DNA of 64,000 bases from Cotesia glomerata (lineage: Eukaryota; Arthropoda; Insecta; Hymenoptera; Braconidae): the NCBI RefSeq assembly GCF_020080835.1, contig NC_058165.1:6485771-6549770 (forward strand). The letters run 5' to 3'. A program made the translations under genes and the position numbers. Positions within the stretch are counted from its first letter, which is position 1, and every line of letters starts with the position of its first letter. Of the stretch, positions 31,673-44,634 are shown in pieces. The notes under the pieces were generated by a model. It was given only the letters and a program-made list of their open reading frames with translations. It searched no databases and was not told the DNA's origin.

Positions 31673-33722
31673 AGTAGATTTCATAGAAATCTAACTATTG
31701 CATTGGTCCTCATGACACACCTTTTAAAAAATTTTGATATATTTCGACTTAACTCAACGAGCTGAGGCAGAAAATTTATATGGTTCAAAAGCTTATATAT
31801 GTATGTTTTTATATATTTATCTATAGAATGCGACTTGTCACGACGATGGTGTCTACATTTTGTAATGGATCTTTACGAAATTCAGTATATTTATTCTACT
31901 GATAAATATAAAGGTCAAGTTCAAATATGAGCTTAATCGGTCTTGTAGTTTTTAAATTAGAGGATCAAAATACACTTCTTTACAGTTTATTTATCGAATA
32001 ACTTTTGAATGTGATATTGTATTGAATTTCAATAAAAATGTACCTGAAAGCTCTTCAGATAATCTTTAATTGCATGCTTTCAGCGCGAACGCGCTAAGGG
32101 GCTGTTCATAAATTACGTAAGCACTCATTAGGGGGGGGGGTCAAGCTGAATCTCTATGCATGCTTACTTAGGGGGGAGGGCGCTAGTAGACAAATCTTAC
32201 GTAAGCAAAATTTTTAAATTATTTCAGTAGTCAGTAACTTAAATTACTTTTCTACTAAGATTCTCGATCGATAATGTCACACACAGTATTGTTTGGTAAT
32301 AAGTTGTTAAAACAAGGCAGAAAGAGCGAAGCTGACATGAGTGTCAGAATCTTTTATTTTTGTTAAAAAATGCTAGTTGATGTACATAGTAAAAATTAAA
32401 GTAATAGAATCCTATTCAGTTGGAATAGTTTAAATAATCCATTTGGGGTTTATAAGGTTGAATCTTACCCAGTTGGTGTTAATTTGAAAAATTCAACCTT
32501 GTCCGTCAAGTTTAATTAATCCGTTTTTGCCTATTTTGTAATAAATAGTTTGATTCACTTTGCCTGTTCAGTCAGAACAGTTTGATATATTATTAGTAAT
32601 ATTCGAAGCATCTAATATTACTAATTAGCTCCAGTTCGTGTGTGAATGTTGCCAAGTTAGGCATCAGTGGTTAAAATAATTTATTTTATAGTTAATAAGC
32701 AAATTATCCAACGAATAAGTCAATCAGTTATTTGCATCTTGCCATTACATCCCACTCCTAGTACGCGGTTTAAGGTGGATTCACCAGAACATGTACCAGA
32801 GGCCACGTGTTCCAGTTCACCCGGAGAAGTAACACCTACTCGAAGTCCTAATTAATAAGCTATACATAAGTATTGGTGTTGGTTTTATTAGTTTTTACGG
32901 CCAGTTCGAGGTATTTATTCTTAGATTTTATAAGTAACCGAGTCTCTGGAGCCAGGCAGAACTCACATTTTGAAACGTACCTTGAATGGTTAGAATCTAA
33001 GATTTAATTTATTAATTGATAAATTCTCTAAATAAGAAGTGGCGCATTCCATAGCGTTCCCTTTAAATCTACTACGTTTCAATGGCATTTGTTAAAAATT
33101 AAAAATATTTTTTAACTTATTTAAAGCCCAAAATTGATGTATATCTTACGTAAGATTTCAGAGGGGGGTGGATGCATCAGTTCAAAATCTTACTAATGCT
33201 TATCATGGGGGGAGGGGGGTTGTAAAATGCTCCAAATTATGCTTACGTAATTTATGAACAGCCCCTAAGGCATAGCTCTACTGGGGCCTAAAAATCAAAG
33301 TTCCTATCTCGTCAAGATTAATTATATTTTTAATCCATAATCCTCGAACAAATGTTAAAAAAAAGACCATTCGGCAGCCGAAATGGAAGTAGATTTCATT
33401 TTATAACTTATCAATCAAAATTACAATTGAATTTTAACGTCTGATTTTTAGTGTAATCATTACAATAAAAGTGTTCTAATGAAAAAAAATAAAATAAAAA
33501 TTTTATAAGCGAATGCAATAGCAAATGTCATAATTAGCATAGCGGAATAAGACATAATTTTGGGACTACGAAATGATATGATACTCAAATTAAAGTTTAT
33601 TTAAAGAGCTTTCAGATGCAATTTACAGAGATTCAATAAGTTATCCCATTCAAAAGTTATTCGAGTTAAACAGTGAAAAAATATGAATTTTTATAATTTT
33701 GAAAATTTTTAAATTTCTTTCC
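31673..33722. repeat. Dispersed repeat family B, copy 2 (split by a Harbinger-like element)
   Basis: 31673-32097 matches B1; 33269-33722 contains the words GGCAGCCGAAATGGAAGTAG and a stretch inverted relative to B1 13190-13440. The element is interrupted at TAA by the 32098-33265 insertion. Confidence 0.6.
32098..33265. mobile_element. Harbinger-like non-autonomous DNA transposon
   Basis: Perfect 26-bp TIRs beginning GGGGCTGTTCATAAATTACG, with TAA duplicated at 32095-32097 and 33266-33268. A 3-bp TAA/TWA duplication is typical of PIF/Harbinger. Next to each TIR are long G runs (ten G near 32132, GGGGGGAGGGGGG near 33210). No transposase frame is present. Confidence 0.75.
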
Positions 33723-35566
33723 GTGTATATGCAATATCAAAGCTTAATATTGCTTCGCTTAGTTGTAATTAAAACATTTTGATTGGCACTCACATCGAAT
33801 TTTCCCATTTTGGTCGGTCATATGTTTTATTTCTTAAGTTAATAAACAGAGTTCTCTCAGTATAAGTAGTTGGCATAACCGAACACGAGAGGGCGTTTTA
33901 TTTACGTCATAAATAATGCGCGGGAAATTAAAAAAAATTTTAATAACATATGTATCACATGAGCTCTTAAATCATGCACATTTAGTTTTACCTAACTTTT
34001 TTCATATTTTGTTGTACGATGCGTTTCAATAATTCGTACCGGTCAAGAATTTTATGGAAAATGGAAACATCAAAATTTGGACAACTCTAAATAAAGAAAT
34101 CACTAAGTAAAAAATTTATATAAATATTATATTAGAAATAATAAAAAAATTATTTGTCTAAATAAGGATAATCTAAAATTTCGATAATAATAAAAGTAGT
34201 AATGTAAAAATTTAGTTGCCAAAAAAATTGGAATTACTTTAAAAAAGATAAGCATAAAATTATAAAATTTAAAAATAAGATATCTGTGAAATTAGACAAA
34301 AACCATAAAACAAACAAGTGAAATGACAGATATTTGAAAATGTGTAAAATAATAAATTTAGACGTCAATAAAAAGACAATTGAAAATTTAGAAATATAAA
34401 AAAATTGACAGTTTTAATTATTCGTAAACTTAAAAAATGGACATACGACTGAATTTTTGAAAAAATTAAAGGATCAAGAGTTTTACTCCGAAAAGGTCAT
34501 AATTCTTATTAAAATGAAAACAAAATTTCATTGAAATGGAAAAAAAATTTTATATCAATAATAAAAATTAAAGTACAAGATTAAAAGGAAAAATCCTGTT
34601 ACATTACGAAAATTTATATTTATCATGACTTATGTTAACATGAAATATGTGTGTAGTATTTTAATATGAAAATATTGATACATAAAAACCAAAACTATTT
34701 TATATACTTATACTTTCTAAAATTTATCTATTTAAAAGTGTCTGGACAGTATTGAGTTATATTACATAAAAATAAGAATATTAAATCGGGTAATTTCACC
34801 GTTCTCTGTATGTGTATTATTAGCTCATCGGTAGTTACCTCAGCAGTGAAGAAGGAGCGTAAATTATTTATTCTGGTTACCCAAGTCACCTAAACCCCAG
34901 AGCGCAGAATCAGCAAAAACCGCGATTTGGGTTAAAAGTTTATTTTCACCTATAGATAAGACCCTGTTTAAGCTATCAAATCAGGTATTTCGCTATTCAA
35001 CCCCTACTGGCATCCAAAAATACCTCGATGTACTTTAAATTTAGTACGGATAATAAAAACACACGAGTCGAGACACTAAAACTGATTGAATTAAGTAATC
35101 CAAATTTTTTTAACAATATATCTGTTTTGACGTAATAATTATTTTTACAAATTTATCGATAAATCAGAATAAGTAAAAATAAATAGTTTTTTCGAAAAAA
35201 GTTTACCTCATAAACCATCGGTTTAACATAAATGTATAGTGATGTATGCGCTTATATACATATGTATAGATAGGTAGACAGATAATGTATGTGCGCAAAT
35301 AGAAGGACGAAGAGCAGAGCAAAGGTAAGGATAGAATCGTTGGAATGAGATCTCGCGCTAAATGGTAATATCGCGAATCGTCCGTTATTTATGCGCGCTT
35401 TCAAGTTGGCGAGATAATTGCAAATAGGCTGGCTCCTCTTCTACTTAAACTTCTGCTTAAACTATCCTTGTTTACGTATCAACTTATACTTAAACTTGCA
35501 GATTGCTGTTTAGATTATAGTTAACAGCCGAAAGAAATGAAAAAATAAATCACTTTCTATTACATA
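33723..35566. other. A+T-rich intergenic DNA with a mixed-composition patch
   Basis: 33760-33920 and 35220-35540 are more complex than their surroundings but have no open frame. Nothing else is recognised. Confidence 0.5.
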
Positions 35567-35820
35567 CACGGAAAAAAAAATTTCGTTATGGTAACCTAAC
35601 TGTAGAGTTACCACAACTATACACAATTTACTGTTCGTTGTAGAGTTACAGTAACAAAATGTTATTTAGTTCTGATAACTCAATGTTGTTGAGCTCTACG
35701 GGATTGTTCTCAGAGCCAAACGGTATAGTTGGGAGCGCTCTACGTTGCGCAGTAGTGGAGTGCGCTGACATATTTTATAACCTTCTAAAATGACAAACAG
35801 AATTATTTTGTTACTCATCC

Positions 35821-36844
35821 ACAGATTCGGTAGAATCTGGCGCCAATTTCCGTTCAAATCTGCTGTAAACGGAGCGCCAGACTACCGACTGTGTTTACTG
35901 TAAGCAGAATGGTATTTTGAGGTTGCAAAATTTTATTTAATTCTACGGTACTTTTTTTTCCTAAATTGTATATTATAACAGTAATTCATACTTTATTTGA
36001 CTGTTATTAATTAATTATATTCACTTATAACAATTAATCTACTTGAAATTATTAAATTTAATCAGCACAAACTATAGCAACGCAAAAATTTCGATCCTGA
36101 CTTTTTTTTCGATGGGCAAAGTGATCTGCCACAGACTAAATAATTCGAGAATGCATAGTAATCCTTCATTAGATGGGAAACTACAGTTAAAAATAGATAT
36201 TTCACAGCTTGCATCTACACCCGCCAGGGTGCGCTGGAATTATTTTTACATAAACTGTAGTTTCAAGGGGATAGTTTGCTATAAAAAATGCAACCAACGC
36301 GAGATTTGATTAAGTTGGTACCAATTGTAAATTTTTATTATAATTACAAAAAATACTAAAATCCGAACAAAAACAGTTTCACTGTAAAAAAAATCGCGCC
36401 AAGTCCACGTTCATAAGACTAGTAAGAAAAAAAAATTTGTTTTTTTCTTTACAAAAATATATAAAATAAAAAAATTAAAAAATCCAAGTAACCGATATGA
36501 TTGTTTATGATTTTCGGAAATTAAAAAAAATTTTGTTATAAATTTAAAAATTAAGAAAAAAATTTTGGAACGTACTTGGTGTGCGTCATTGTGTATTTCA
36601 AGGTTTTTAAATTTTGCAACCGCGCACACTAAATACGTTCCAAACTTTTTTTTTAATTTTTAAATTTGTAACAAAATTTTTTTTAATTTCTGAAAATCAT
36701 AAACAATCATATCGGTTACTTGGATTTTTTAATTTTTTTATTTTATATATTTTTGTAAAGAAAAAAACAAATGTTTTTTTCTTACTAGTCTTATGAACGT
36801 GGACTTGGCGCGATTTTTTTTACAGTGAAACTGTTTTTGTTCGG
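35821..36844. mobile_element. Insertion S in element R1
   Basis: About 1024 bp absent from R2, flanked by ATCC on both sides (35817-35820 and 36845-36848). The left 540 bp carries a short inverted pair (CGGTAGAATCTGGCGCC / GCGCCAGACTACCG). The right half is the hairpin U. No coding frame. Confidence 0.6.
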
Positions 36845-36846
36845 AT
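36361..36846. repeat. Long hairpin U (arms of ~225 bp)
   Basis: The left arm 36361-36587 and right arm about 36620-36846 are near-perfect inverse copies around a 32-bp loop. The two open frames in the arms (36411-36629 minus, 36614-36796 plus) have nearly the same translation only because of this symmetry. Confidence 0.88.
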
Positions 36847-37544
36847 CCATAATATTAAAAATATATGAGGACAATTAAGTTTCCAGTTTATTTATTTAAG
36901 GAAATAGGTTTTTTTTTGCCAAATTGAATTTCGTTAGAACAGTTTTGTATTTGTGGTTTTTCAAGGTTCATTTGCAGTGATTGTTAATTAAATTTATTAG
37001 TTGAATATATTGTGATAAGTAATAAGTTATCGGAATACATTCAAAAGACCCCATTTAACACAAAATAAAATTTGTTTTCGTTTATTTATCTTTTCTTGTG
37101 CATATACGGTAGTGATTTTATGTCCAATATTTATTAATATAATCAAGAAAATAAGATAATTTTGTGACGACCATATTTTTATTTTACAAATAATTTTTAT
37201 TTGTAATATAAGTTCTATTATTATATCATTTCTATTATAATACTATTCTTATTTGTCATATACAATTATTGTTGGCAATATAAATTCGTTCTGTCGCATT
37301 TATTTATTAAATTATCAATGCTAAATCGTAAAAAAAATTATTAATCAGACTGCCAAAAATTTGTTATAGTCTCAGAACGATCCTGTAGAGTTGTGAGAGG
37401 TAAATAACGTTTAGCTCTCAGAGCTCAACGATGTAGAGTTGCAGGAGCCAAACGGTATTGTTACCATAAGAAAACGTTAATCTACTGGAACTTTTTACAA
37501 CTAACTACTATAGAGTTCCTATAGCAAAATTTTTTTCTCCGTGT

Positions 37545-39479
37545 ACTCTTTGGTCAGAGCGAAATTATCCTACGATAAAATATGTGACGTACTTTCGTAA
37601 ACTGGATAATTATTATTTATTATTTTTATTAAATATTTTTTGTTTCATAATTTACTGAACATAATCTTTAGTCGTACAATTTTTTACTTTTATTTCAATA
37701 TTTCAATCAGCCATCAGGTATTACAACTGACGATTGATTTTTTTTTTTAATTATTCATTGTCTGTTTTTAAGAAATGAAGATTTAATATTGATGGAAATG
37801 ACTTTTTAATTAATTAAATACCATTACTTTGATGAATATAGACAGGTGTGAATTATTTTAATTTCATAAAACTTGATGTACGTGATTACTTGTGAAAAAT
37901 ATTATCAATCGATTGGACTTTTATATCTCAATTTTATAATGTAATTATTATGCACTCAATAAAAATTATTACTCAAATCCCATTTGATTAATATTGTAAT
38001 TTTTAAAAAGAAAGTTTTTAATTTGAAAATTTTTTCATAATAAAAAATATTGAAAAATCTGCTTACCGAAAGAAAAAAAAATAAATTGGTAAAAAGGCAC
38101 AGTTACCTTTTCAATTATCTTAAATTTAAATAAACAACGCATTTTATGTCATAAATATTGAAACCAAAATTTTTTTTTTTATTCTCTTGATTGTAAATAT
38201 AGGAATGATAATATTTAATTTTCAATAATAATAATTGAAAAATTTAAAAAAATATTATCAATAAAAAAGAATTTTCAATTAAAAATTTTCTTAAACAATT
38301 ATTAATGTAAAAGACCCAGTTATTGACACTTGCAATTTTATTTTAATTAAAAAAACAAATCAATTCTAATAAATTAATAAATATAATTTTTGAATTATAA
38401 ATTTCAAGATAATTGTTTTTTTGTGAACATTTTATTTTTTTAATTAGAATAAAATTGCAAGTGTCAAACAACTAGGCCAGTGTCAATAACTGGGTCTTTT
38501 ACCTTATTATACATTTTTTTAGTTTTCTTTTGTTAAAATAAAATCATAAAATTCAATTTCTCTGAAAATAGTTATTTAAAAAAATTTTCAAGTAAAATGA
38601 TGTCTGAATTTCTTAATAATTTACATTATTAATTTTCAAATAAACAATAATTTTAATTATTTTAGGATTTAAGAATTTAACTTAATATTTTTCATCAATA
38701 TCAATATTATTCTTCTAACAATTAACTGAGTTAAAAAAATTGCATACAATTTCATATTCTTCATATCTTCTTAAACAATTGTTATTGTTATTATTATTAT
38801 CAATTATTATATACTTCTTTTGTTAAAATAATTTCATAAAGTTCATTGAATCTTATTATAACAATGTTCTAAAAAATTTGTCGTACAATTTCTTGTCCAA
38901 ATTTTTTTATTTTCAATTAAATAAAAAAAAAAAAAAATATGAATTCAATTTATTTAACAGAATTAAATAAATTACAATTTTTTATTTTGAAAGAAATTAT
39001 TATTATTATTGATTTTAATATTCATCTTTTGTTGAAATAATTTCATAAATTTAATACAATTTTTCATATTAATAAAGTTAGCCGACATTTTTGATTTTGG
39101 TTAATTTATAAAATTAGAACTGAGAAATATTTATAAAAAATTGCACTTATAGTTTTTTAAGTTTTTTACAAATGAAAAAATTAAAAAAAAAATTTTTTTA
39201 TAGTAATTTTTTTCATAAAAAAAAATTATAAAAATTTTTAGATGTTGGCTAACTTTATTTTGGTCAATTTTTTTAAAAACAAAAAAAAAATACAATTTCT
39301 GTTCTGAATTTTTTATTGTTTTAATTTAAAAAAAAAAAAAAAAACATTTTCATTGTAATTTTTAAAAAATTTTATACAATTTAAAATTTCATATTCTTCT
39401 CTTTTAAAAATTATTATTAAAAAAAAAAAAATAATAATTTTCGCCTAAAAAAAAATATTCAAATTTTCCCGCAAATATT
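37545..39479. other. A+T-rich intergenic DNA
   Basis: Degenerate TGTC/AGTGTCAT repeats return at 39070-39260. A small MITE lies at 38304-38505. No gene seen. Confidence 0.5.
38304..38505. mobile_element. Foldback MITE N
   Basis: Termini GTAAAAGACCCAGTTATTGA and the exact inverse; arms continue to pair through TTGCAATTTTATT. About 200 bp, flanked by ATT on both sides. The terminus resembles that of element O (43819-44634). Confidence 0.7.
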
Positions 39480-40196
39480 TGTTCTAGCTCGGCAACCTCC
39501 GCCCCCGCCATCGTGACTCGTGTTTCTCCGGCAAGTTTCCCGGAGTGGGAGTCGATACGGCAGCGAGAAAGGGTGCTCAGTACACAGTACAGATTGGGCT
39601 TTGGCCCCTTACCCAGCACCCATACCCGGCAGAGTTGCGAGTTTCCAGCGAGAGGGGATCTGCAGCTAAGCAGAAGCAGGGTGGTCGACGTCCGCCGTCC
39701 GCGTGTCGTTGACAGCAGCGGTGGTCAAGCCGATCCGCGTACCAGTGCTGAGTCTACCGTCTACAGTCCACGGGTCTGTTCTGCTCTATTCGGGCAACAC
39801 TACCACATAACTCTACGGAGATACAACTCACCATAGTCTATACAATATATATTAAATATACCACTACAGCACGGCTTGCTTTCAGCCTTCGTTCTTTAGC
39901 TTCAGTCCACGGTGTCGCGACAGTTCATGCCGGTCTCTCGCGCCAGTCTGTTGTTCCGCGTCCGTCTCTCCGTAAATAATATTATTGAGTTTCCATTTAT
40001 CCAGTTTAAGTATTAAATAAAATTAATGATTAATTAAATAACTAACATATTTTAAATAATTATAAATTTTTAAATAAACCGCGTAAGTTTTTTATTTAAT
40101 TATCAGTATTAAGTACAAGTATAAAAATAAATTTGTATCAGTGCAGTGAGTGAGTTTGTTTTCTGTTTTGTTTTTCTGAGCTGTCATCTGTCCAAG
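39480..40196 (+). promoter_or_regulatory. G+C-rich promoter and probable first exon of a plus-strand gene
   Basis: An abrupt rise in G+C and CpG between 39480 and 39990 in otherwise A+T-rich DNA. Initiator-like TTCAGTCC is at about 39901. The sequence ends in a possible donor AAG/GTTTGT at 40196. The frame at 39513-39836 (107 residues) lacks recognisable features. I read this as promoter plus 5' untranslated exon of a gene that continues to the right; the gene itself cannot be identified. Confidence 0.45.
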
Positions 40197-42540
40197 GTTT
40201 GTGTTTACACTTTTATTTTCATATCATTTATTTAAACTTGGTTATACATATTTATTTTTATTTATGTTTCAGGTTAGTTATATGTATTGTATACATTATA
40301 TATCATATATTTTAAGTACCAGTGTTACAAAAGCGTGTTAGTCTGTTATAAGTTAAGGATCGCGTGTCCTTGAGGTTCTATCTCACTCCGCCCATTGGGA
40401 TGTTATAAAATCATTAACTTCCTCTTTTTTAACGCTGAAATTCTACGGATATTGTTGGTTGAGTGAATAGAAAAATTTTGGTTTTTATTTTATAGATATT
40501 TTTTTTTTAATACTTAAATTGACAGCTGACATGAATTGATAGGAGAAATTATTTTAAGATTTAAAGTGTAGAAAATATTTGTGAAATTGGTTTTTAATTT
40601 TGGAGACATATTAGTAATTTGTAAATTTTAGAGAAAATTTATTTTTAAGTAGGACATTAAAGTTTAGCAGTCACTTGTCAATTTTTTTTCTAATTATTTT
40701 TGCCATAATTTATTTGTTACGAAAATTTTTAAAATTATCGAATATCTGCTAAATTAATTTTAAGTGTGAAACTAGTCAACAACTGACATGAATTGTTGTA
40801 GAAAAATTTTTAAAATTGGTCATTAATTTTGGAGACAAATTAGTATTTTATTAATCGAAGAAAATTTTTTTTTAATTATGAAATTAGTTTTAATGATTGA
40901 TATGAATTTTTTTTTAAATTGCACGTGCAGAAAATTTAATAATTTTTTTTTTTTAATTTTGGACAAATTATTTAAGAAATTTTAGTTTCTAATTGCTAAA
41001 CTAGTCAACAACTGACATAAATTGTTTCAGAAAAATTCTTAAAATTGGTCATTAATTTTGGAGACAAATTAGTATTTTATTGATTAAAAGAAATTTTTTT
41101 TTTTAATTATGAAAATAGTTTCAATGATTGACATTTGTTTCTTTCTAAAAATTGTACGTAGAGAAAATTTAATAATTTTTTTTTTTTAGAGACAAATTAG
41201 TGTTTTATAAACTTTTCTTTGAATTTTTCCTTATAAATCTTGAAATTAATTGAAGTCTAACATTAATTATTTAAAAAAAAATTTTCAGAATTTTTATGGC
41301 AAATAATTCGTTATAAAAAAAATTTTATTGATAGTTTTTTAAAATTCCTGCTTGTGAAATTAAAAAAAAAATAATTTACAAATGTGTCAAATGTGTCTGA
41401 CAGCTTTTTTGATTTTTATTAAAAATTAATTATAAAAAAAAATATTTTTAATAATTTGCACTTGTAATTTTTTTTAATTTCTAAATGCAGAATTTTCTTA
41501 TTAAAATTTTTTCGTAATAAATCAGCTATAAAAATCTAAAAAATTGACAGATGTCTTAATTAATTTTAGTGTCATCTAAAATTTCATTAGTAAAAATGAT
41601 AATAAACTATAAATTCAATTTTTAGAAAATAATTTTCTTTAACTAATTTATTGGTTGAAAAAAAGTTCAGTAAAAGAGTGAACTGTCATATTTTTTCTGT
41701 TAGAAAAATTAATTATGTGTTGTTCTGAAACAGAAATCCGAAAAAGTTTTAACCAAGTAAATAATGAGAAAAAAAGAGTACGTTGAAAAATTACATGTGC
41801 AATTTTTTAATTATTTCTGTAAATAATATGTTCTCATAAAAAAAACTGCCAGTTTTTTATTTTTAGTTTTAGAAACACTAATTATTATTTCATGAACTTT
41901 TTTTCAATCTTGTAATGATTTTTTTTTTTAATTATTGAAATTCGCACATGTAGAAAGTTTGACATACCAAGTAAAATTTTTTCATTTTTTATCTCAGTTT
42001 ACTTATTGAAAAAAAAAATTTTCCAGGTTCAGTTTTTGTTTTATTATAAAATAAAAAACTGACAAAAGTTTTTTACAAATAAATTAGGAGAAAAAAAAAG
42101 TAGTTGAAGAACTTTATTAGTAATGAAAATTGTTTTAAATTAATTGTCTGTTGTTTTTTAGTTTTAGAAATACTGTTAAGTATTTGACTAATTTTTTTTA
42201 TAGAACAAAATTATTTAATTAACATGAATTGAAAGAAAATTGATGAAAATTTTATTAATAACTATAAAAAATTTTAGTAAATTTTTTAATGTAATTTATT
42301 TTTTAAAAAATTCTTTTTCTTTATAATTTAATTATTAATAGAATAAAGCAAAAAATAAATTTAATTTTTCATATTTTTTTTTAAAAAACAATTTCTTTAA
42401 ATAGAACAAATAATTGTCAATTATTTTTTAGATTGAAAAACAAATTGAAACTTTCTTTTTAATTTTTTATTATAAAAAAAAGCTAAACAATTAAAAGCAA
42501 AAAAAAATGAAAAATAGGTCATATATTTATCTACATATAC
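40197..42540. other. A+T-rich DNA, probable start of a long intron
   Basis: Filled with degenerate repeats (for example TTTTGGAGACAAATTAGT at about 40600, 40830 and 41050). No exon is seen. Confidence 0.45.
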
Positions 42541-43329
42541 ACACGTGCAATTATTATATTATTTGAAGTGATTTAACTATTAACTATTATAAAAGGCAAC
42601 GGTGCAAAATCCAGTTCGTTTCCTGGCTAACACGTTGATTGTTCTATAACTTACCGAGTTTATATGCTTATATTCTATACAAATAATTATAAGTATAATA
42701 ATAATAATAATAATAATGCAGGGGAGTTGAAGGTAAAGGCCTCGAACCATAACACGTGGAGTGCTTCATGGTATTAGTTACACGTTTAAGTTCACTGGCT
42801 TGTTATTAATACGCATTGTATAAATCTAAACAGTTCATTATTAACAATTCAACCGATTATGTAATTACTATGATAATAATAATAATGATTATTATAATTA
42901 TTATTAAATGTATTTAAAAAAATGATGCTAAAAATTAGCAGACTGATTGATGAGTTTTATGAAAAAATAAGGATAGAATTTTTTCCGAAAATTTATTTTC
43001 GTGATTATTTATAATTATTTCAGTGGCGTAATAGTTAGTTAGGCTTTGAAATATCTAACTGTGGTTTTTTCATTAAAAAAATGCATATCTCTGGCGAATC
43101 GCTTACCTCCTACGCGATCTTGTCATAAAAAACATAAAAAACTCGGTATCCTTAGTGAGTGTTATCGCTCTTAAAAGTAATGCTATTGCGTGGTAATTAA
43201 AATGGCTACTCTCTAATTTCATTTACATAGACGGGTATTTATCGTTAAATTTTAAATAAGAATTTAATTTATCATGAATAATAATGAAATTTTAAACAAA
43301 AATTATTACTGTTATTTAAACCTTTTTAA
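42541..43329. other. Mixed-composition stretch, candidate regulatory DNA
   Basis: 42590-42850 is less repetitive than its flanks and carries an AAT run at about 42697. No frame. Nothing else is seen. Confidence 0.35.
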
Positions 43330-43680
43330 TTAAATATAAACTCAATATATTGTCATTACAACAATATAAGTAACTCTTAAAATATTGATTTTAGGAAAAA
43401 ATCATGAGACTCAAATTGTAGTTAAATAAATTTCCTATAAAAATTCTTATTATATTATAGATTTATTTTGAATATTTTTGGAGATACAGTAATTTCTTAA
43501 GTAGTCTTCACCTAGTGAAAAATAAAAAATCATTACCAAGTCACTACAAAAATAGATATAACCCCATATTAATTTTATCAAAAATTCATGAGACCAAAAT
43601 TTCCTATAAGAAAAAATTATTATTTTTTATTTTTTACTTTTCATGCTTTAAAAGCGTTATTAACAAAAAACACTAATTTC
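43330..43680 (+). repeat. ~190-bp repeat, two diverged units
   Basis: Two units in tandem share CTTAAGTAGTCTTCACC / AAATCATTACCAAGTCAC and TATTAATTTTATCAAAAA...GAGACCAAAATT with the array at 18.1-27.5 kb. Confidence 0.6.
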
Positions 43681-43818
43681 TTATCAATTTTCGTGATATT
43701 AAAATCAGCAAACATCTGACAATTTTCAGTTTTTTTTTGCCAAATAAATTAAAAAAATATTTTTTTTTAATTTCTAAAAATGTCTAAAAATTTTTCTGCT
43801 TATTATTTAAATCCTAAT

Positions 43819-44634
43819 AAGGTAAAGTACCCAGTACTTGAACAGACTTTTTGAATTGTTGTAATACAAAATCCGTACATTTATTATGGGTAATATGCGC
43901 ATATTATAATTATTCAATGATACAATAATTGATTTCTGTAAGTTTTTTCAATTATAAATCTATAATTGCTCAGTTTTTCATGTAAAAGGTACTAAACCGT
44001 AAACCGAGCAATCAGTAAAAAAATGATATATTATCATTTTAAGTAAAAAAAAATTGTACCACCCAATGAAATAGTTCTTTCTAAATAATACATATTTTTT
44101 GCAAAGACATAAACTATAATTTTTATATTACATTTTATATATATATATATTATATATTTATATATTATATATATTTTATATTAAATTTTTTGACAATATT
44201 ATACCACGACAACTACCTTAAATACAAATATTTCTCATTTTAAAATTAACATATCAAATATTCATAGTATTATTTTTAATATTAATCAATAATATATTAT
44301 AGTTCTTTTGATATTTCAATGAAACGTTGAAAATTTTTACTGTGCCTAATGCCATATATTTTGTTAGTTCAACTACTGCTCCCAGAGTATTCAACTACTG
44401 CGGCTTGTCAGAATTGATTGCTCAACTACTATTCCTTTCATAGTCTATCTTAAAAACATTGTCAAAATATAATTATTCAATTATCTGCGTTATTTTGCGC
44501 TTTAATCAATTCAAAATTGTTTATATTTTCATGAAAATCACTAATTTGAAACAATAATTACATCTTTATATATTAAAAGTAGGGTCAAATACGTTTTACT
44601 TTGAAACTTGTTCAACAACTGGGTCCTTCACCTT
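43819..44634. mobile_element. TIR element O
   Basis: Ends AAGGTAAAGTACCCAGTACT and an inverse of AAGGTGAAGGACCCAGTTGT; the outer bases resemble MITE N. About 816 bp with TA-rich middle (44130-44190). No coding frame. Target duplication not clear. Confidence 0.55.

Larger units (their letters stand above)
35567..37544. mobile_element. TIR element R, copy 1 (interrupted)
   Basis: Ends CACGGAAAAAAAAATTTCGT and inverse, TA duplicated (35565-35566, 37545-37546). Interior words GAGTTACAGTAAC and GAGCTC are arranged in inverted order in the two halves. Copy R2 (57439-58398), in the opposite orientation, lacks the inner 1-kb insertion. Confidence 0.82.

Noticed and set aside
36411..36796. Two frames with nearly the same hydrophobic translation
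   Set aside because: They lie in the two arms of an inverted repeat, so similarity is automatic.
39513..39836. 107-residue plus-strand frame in the G+C-rich island
   Set aside because: Composition-driven; no domain, Arg/Ser-rich in all frames, and overlaps a minus-strand frame. Better read as promoter and 5' untranslated exon.
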